Assembly: GCF_008107625.1 (NCBI RefSeq)
Contig: NZ_SDKK01000002.1
Coordinates: 97,756 to 161,755 of the forward strand
DNA: 64,000 bases
Source of the DNA: Zoogloea oleivorans
GTDB lineage: Bacteria > Pseudomonadota > Gammaproteobacteria > Burkholderiales > Rhodocyclaceae
Direction: 5' to 3'
Part shown: positions 62,895 through 64,000 of the stretch, piece by piece
How the letters are laid out: the number at the start of each line of letters is the position of its first letter
Numbering within the stretch: the stretch's first letter is position 1
The notes under the pieces: generated by a model
What the model saw: the letters and a program-made list of their open reading frames with translations, nothing else
Databases searched by the model: none
What the model was told of the DNA's origin: nothing
Position numbers and translations under genes: made by a program

Positions 62895-63386
62895 TCAGCC
62901 GAAACGCCACCCTCCGTGGCTCCCCGCCACTGCGCCCAGCACGACGATCAGGCTCACCGTCAGCAACACCTGATGCAGGCGCTGAATGCGTGCCATGGTG
63001 CCCAGCGGATCACGCTGGGCGGCCGCCTTGAAGAGCTTGTCGAGCACAAAGGGCTCAAGGATGAAGAGCATCACCGCGAACAGGGTCCATACGACGACCA
63101 TGCCGTGCATCCACCACCAGTTGAGCGGATCCGTGAAGCGGTCCCACACGCCCAGCCGCCATACCAGCCACAGGCCCGACGCCCCGGCGAGCAGCACTGA
63201 ATGACGGGCGATGCCGGCAAAGCGGTGTTCGATCCGCTCGAACAGGTCGAGCTGTGCCTGTGGCTCGGCCAGCGAGCGGCAGGCCGGCAGCAGCACGAGG
63301 GTCACGAAGGCCACCCCACCGATCCAGATCAATACCGCAAAGACGTGCACGGCACGGGCGATGGCAAAGTCGTTGAAGCCGTTCAT
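62895..63386 (-). CDS. Small CopD-like four-helix membrane protein
   Basis: A 163-residue membrane protein with four hydrophobic segments and His residues in or beside them (AVHVFAVLIWIGGVAF, WMHGMVVVWTLFAVM, LHQVLLTVSLIVV). The pattern resembles CopD/DUF2269-type or b-type heme membrane proteins, with the His as possible heme or copper ligands. Lies downstream of a polyferredoxin gene with a palindromic repeat between them. Confidence 0.6.
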   Translation of the reverse strand: MNGFNDFAIARAVHVFAVLIWIGGVAFVTLVLLPACRSLAEPQAQLDLFERIEHRFAGIARHSVLLAGASGLWLVWRLGVWDRFTDPLNWWWMHGMVVVWTLFAVMLFILEPFVLDKLFKAAAQRDPLGTMARIQRLHQVLLTVSLIVVLGAVAGSHGGWRFG

Positions 63387-63396
63387 TGCCCCCCCC

Positions 63397-63462
63397 GTGG
63401 GTCGGACTTCAGTCTGACTTGAAGGCCTGACAGCGCGTTGTCGGACTGAAGTCCGACCCACA
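63397..63462. repeat. Dispersed palindromic repeat pair
   Basis: GTGGGTCGGACTTCAGTCTG and the facing GTCGGACTGAAGTCCGAC with CCCAC, separated by about 20 bp. It differs from the copies at the left end by one base (TCTG for TCCG). It occupies the gap between two minus-strand genes. Confidence 0.8.
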
Positions 63463-63464
63463 TT

Positions 63465-64000
63465 TCATTCTTCACGGGTTTTCCTTTCCTGTTTGGGGGC
63501 GCTGAAGGCGGCTTCGTTGTGGCGCGCCGCCTCGCCGCTGACCCACTGGAGCAGCGGGCCGTTCGGGTTGTCGCGCTGGGTGGTGGCGCAGGCACTGATG
63601 CACTGGCTGCACTGGGTACAGGTGAACATCGTGCGCTTGATGTTGCGTGGCTTGAGGCGCATCGGGCACACGTGATCGCAGGCGCTGTAGCAGGTGGCGC
63701 AATCGGCAGCACGGTCGCGCTCGAAGCCCACCACCATGGCCTTCTTGTTACCCATCCAGGCCAGGCTCTGGAACATGCCGACGGCGCAGGCGTAGCGGCA
63801 GAACAAATGCCGGGCAAAGAGAAACTCGGCCGACAGCACCACGGTACCGGCGGTAATGAAGATGAACTCGTTGCGGCTCGGCGCGCCAGCCAGCAGGTGG
63901 CTGTAAACCTGGAAGGGCGGCAGCAGGTAGGTGAGCAGCACCACCGCCCACACGAAGGCAAAGCCTACCGCCAGCGGCGCGGTGACCAGCCACCACAGGC
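63465..64000 (-). CDS. 4Fe-4S polyferredoxin membrane protein (NapH/CcoG-like), partial
   Basis: Only the C-terminal 177 or so residues are inside the window; the frame stays open to its right edge. Several membrane helices include FLFARHLFCRYACAVGMFQS, typical of NapH/CcoG/RdxA-type proteins. Two ferredoxin clusters follow: CATCYSACDHVCP and CTQCSQCISAC. The protein probably passes electrons between quinol and periplasmic or membrane enzymes. The gene family cannot be narrowed without the N-terminus. Confidence 0.82.
   Translation of the reverse strand, partial: LWWLVTAPLAVGFAFVWAVVLLTYLLPPFQVYSHLLAGAPSRNEFIFITAGTVVLSAEFLFARHLFCRYACAVGMFQSLAWMGNKKAMVVGFERDRAADCATCYSACDHVCPMRLKPRNIKRTMFTCTQCSQCISACATTQRDNPNGPLLQWVSGEAARHNEAAFSAPKQERKTREE

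Overview
The window is GC-rich, gene-dense chromosomal DNA. It most resembles a respiratory betaproteobacterium of the Rhodocyclales type (Azospira, Dechloromonas or Zoogloea relatives). This is an inference from several cues: five PEP-CTERM (exosortase-sorted) proteins, a TorF-like porin-glnK-amtB operon, a complete liv branched-chain amino acid transporter, ubiK, SelO, and abundant sigma-54 promoters. No rRNA, tRNA, CRISPR array, integrase or insertion sequence was recognised.

Layout. 0-6.1 kb: an HMA-CDF metal transporter, a radical SAM protein, a PEP-CTERM protein and an amidohydrolase-like protein that has lost most metal ligands. The 3' end of that gene has been amplified with a palindromic repeat into a 168/169-bp tandem array. 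6.1-14.5 kb: diheme cytochrome c, flavoprotein, glycosyltransferase, PEP-CTERM variant, chemoreceptor, and a photolyase-like FAD protein next to DUF2256. 14.5-24 kb: membrane protein with a TIR-like tail, DSBA-type isomerase, yheS, a PEP-CTERM GDSL hydrolase, thrH, purU, another PEP-CTERM gene behind a near-perfect sigma-54 promoter, and a phnA remnant. 24-27 kb: nitrogen operon (porin-glnK-amtB) with sigma-54 and NtrC-like sites, divergent from ubiK. 27-39.6 kb: housekeeping genes, then a compact minus-strand operon DUF6502 / DUF5666 lipoprotein / cytochrome c / FCSD-type flavoprotein / PEP-CTERM protein. 39.6-45.6 kb: livFGMH with two substrate-binding proteins. 45.7-50.8 kb: BamE-like lipoprotein, a frameshifted Aer-like receptor, and a sigma-54-driven aldehyde dehydrogenase / DUF779 / unknown operon.

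The most unusual locus is 50.9-55.9 kb. It is a tightly coupled four-gene operon: a cytosolic [NiFe] hydrogenase small subunit with a CxGD (Asp for Cys) proximal-cluster motif, the large subunit, its maturation protease, and a 696-residue histidine kinase that begins with a Rieske [2Fe-2S] domain followed by two PAS domains. It looks like a hydrogen- or redox-sensing device in which hydrogenase electrons could be read by a Rieske-fused kinase. No response regulator is adjacent. A convergent three-gene ExbB/ExbD-like (DUF2149) / Sel1 cassette abuts it.

The right end carries a cupin protein, a NarL-type two-component pair, selO, an HD-GYP protein, a small CopD-like membrane protein and a truncated polyferredoxin gene. 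A dispersed palindromic repeat (core GTCGGACTTCAGTCCGAC) recurs at both ends of the window and forms the core of the tandem array.
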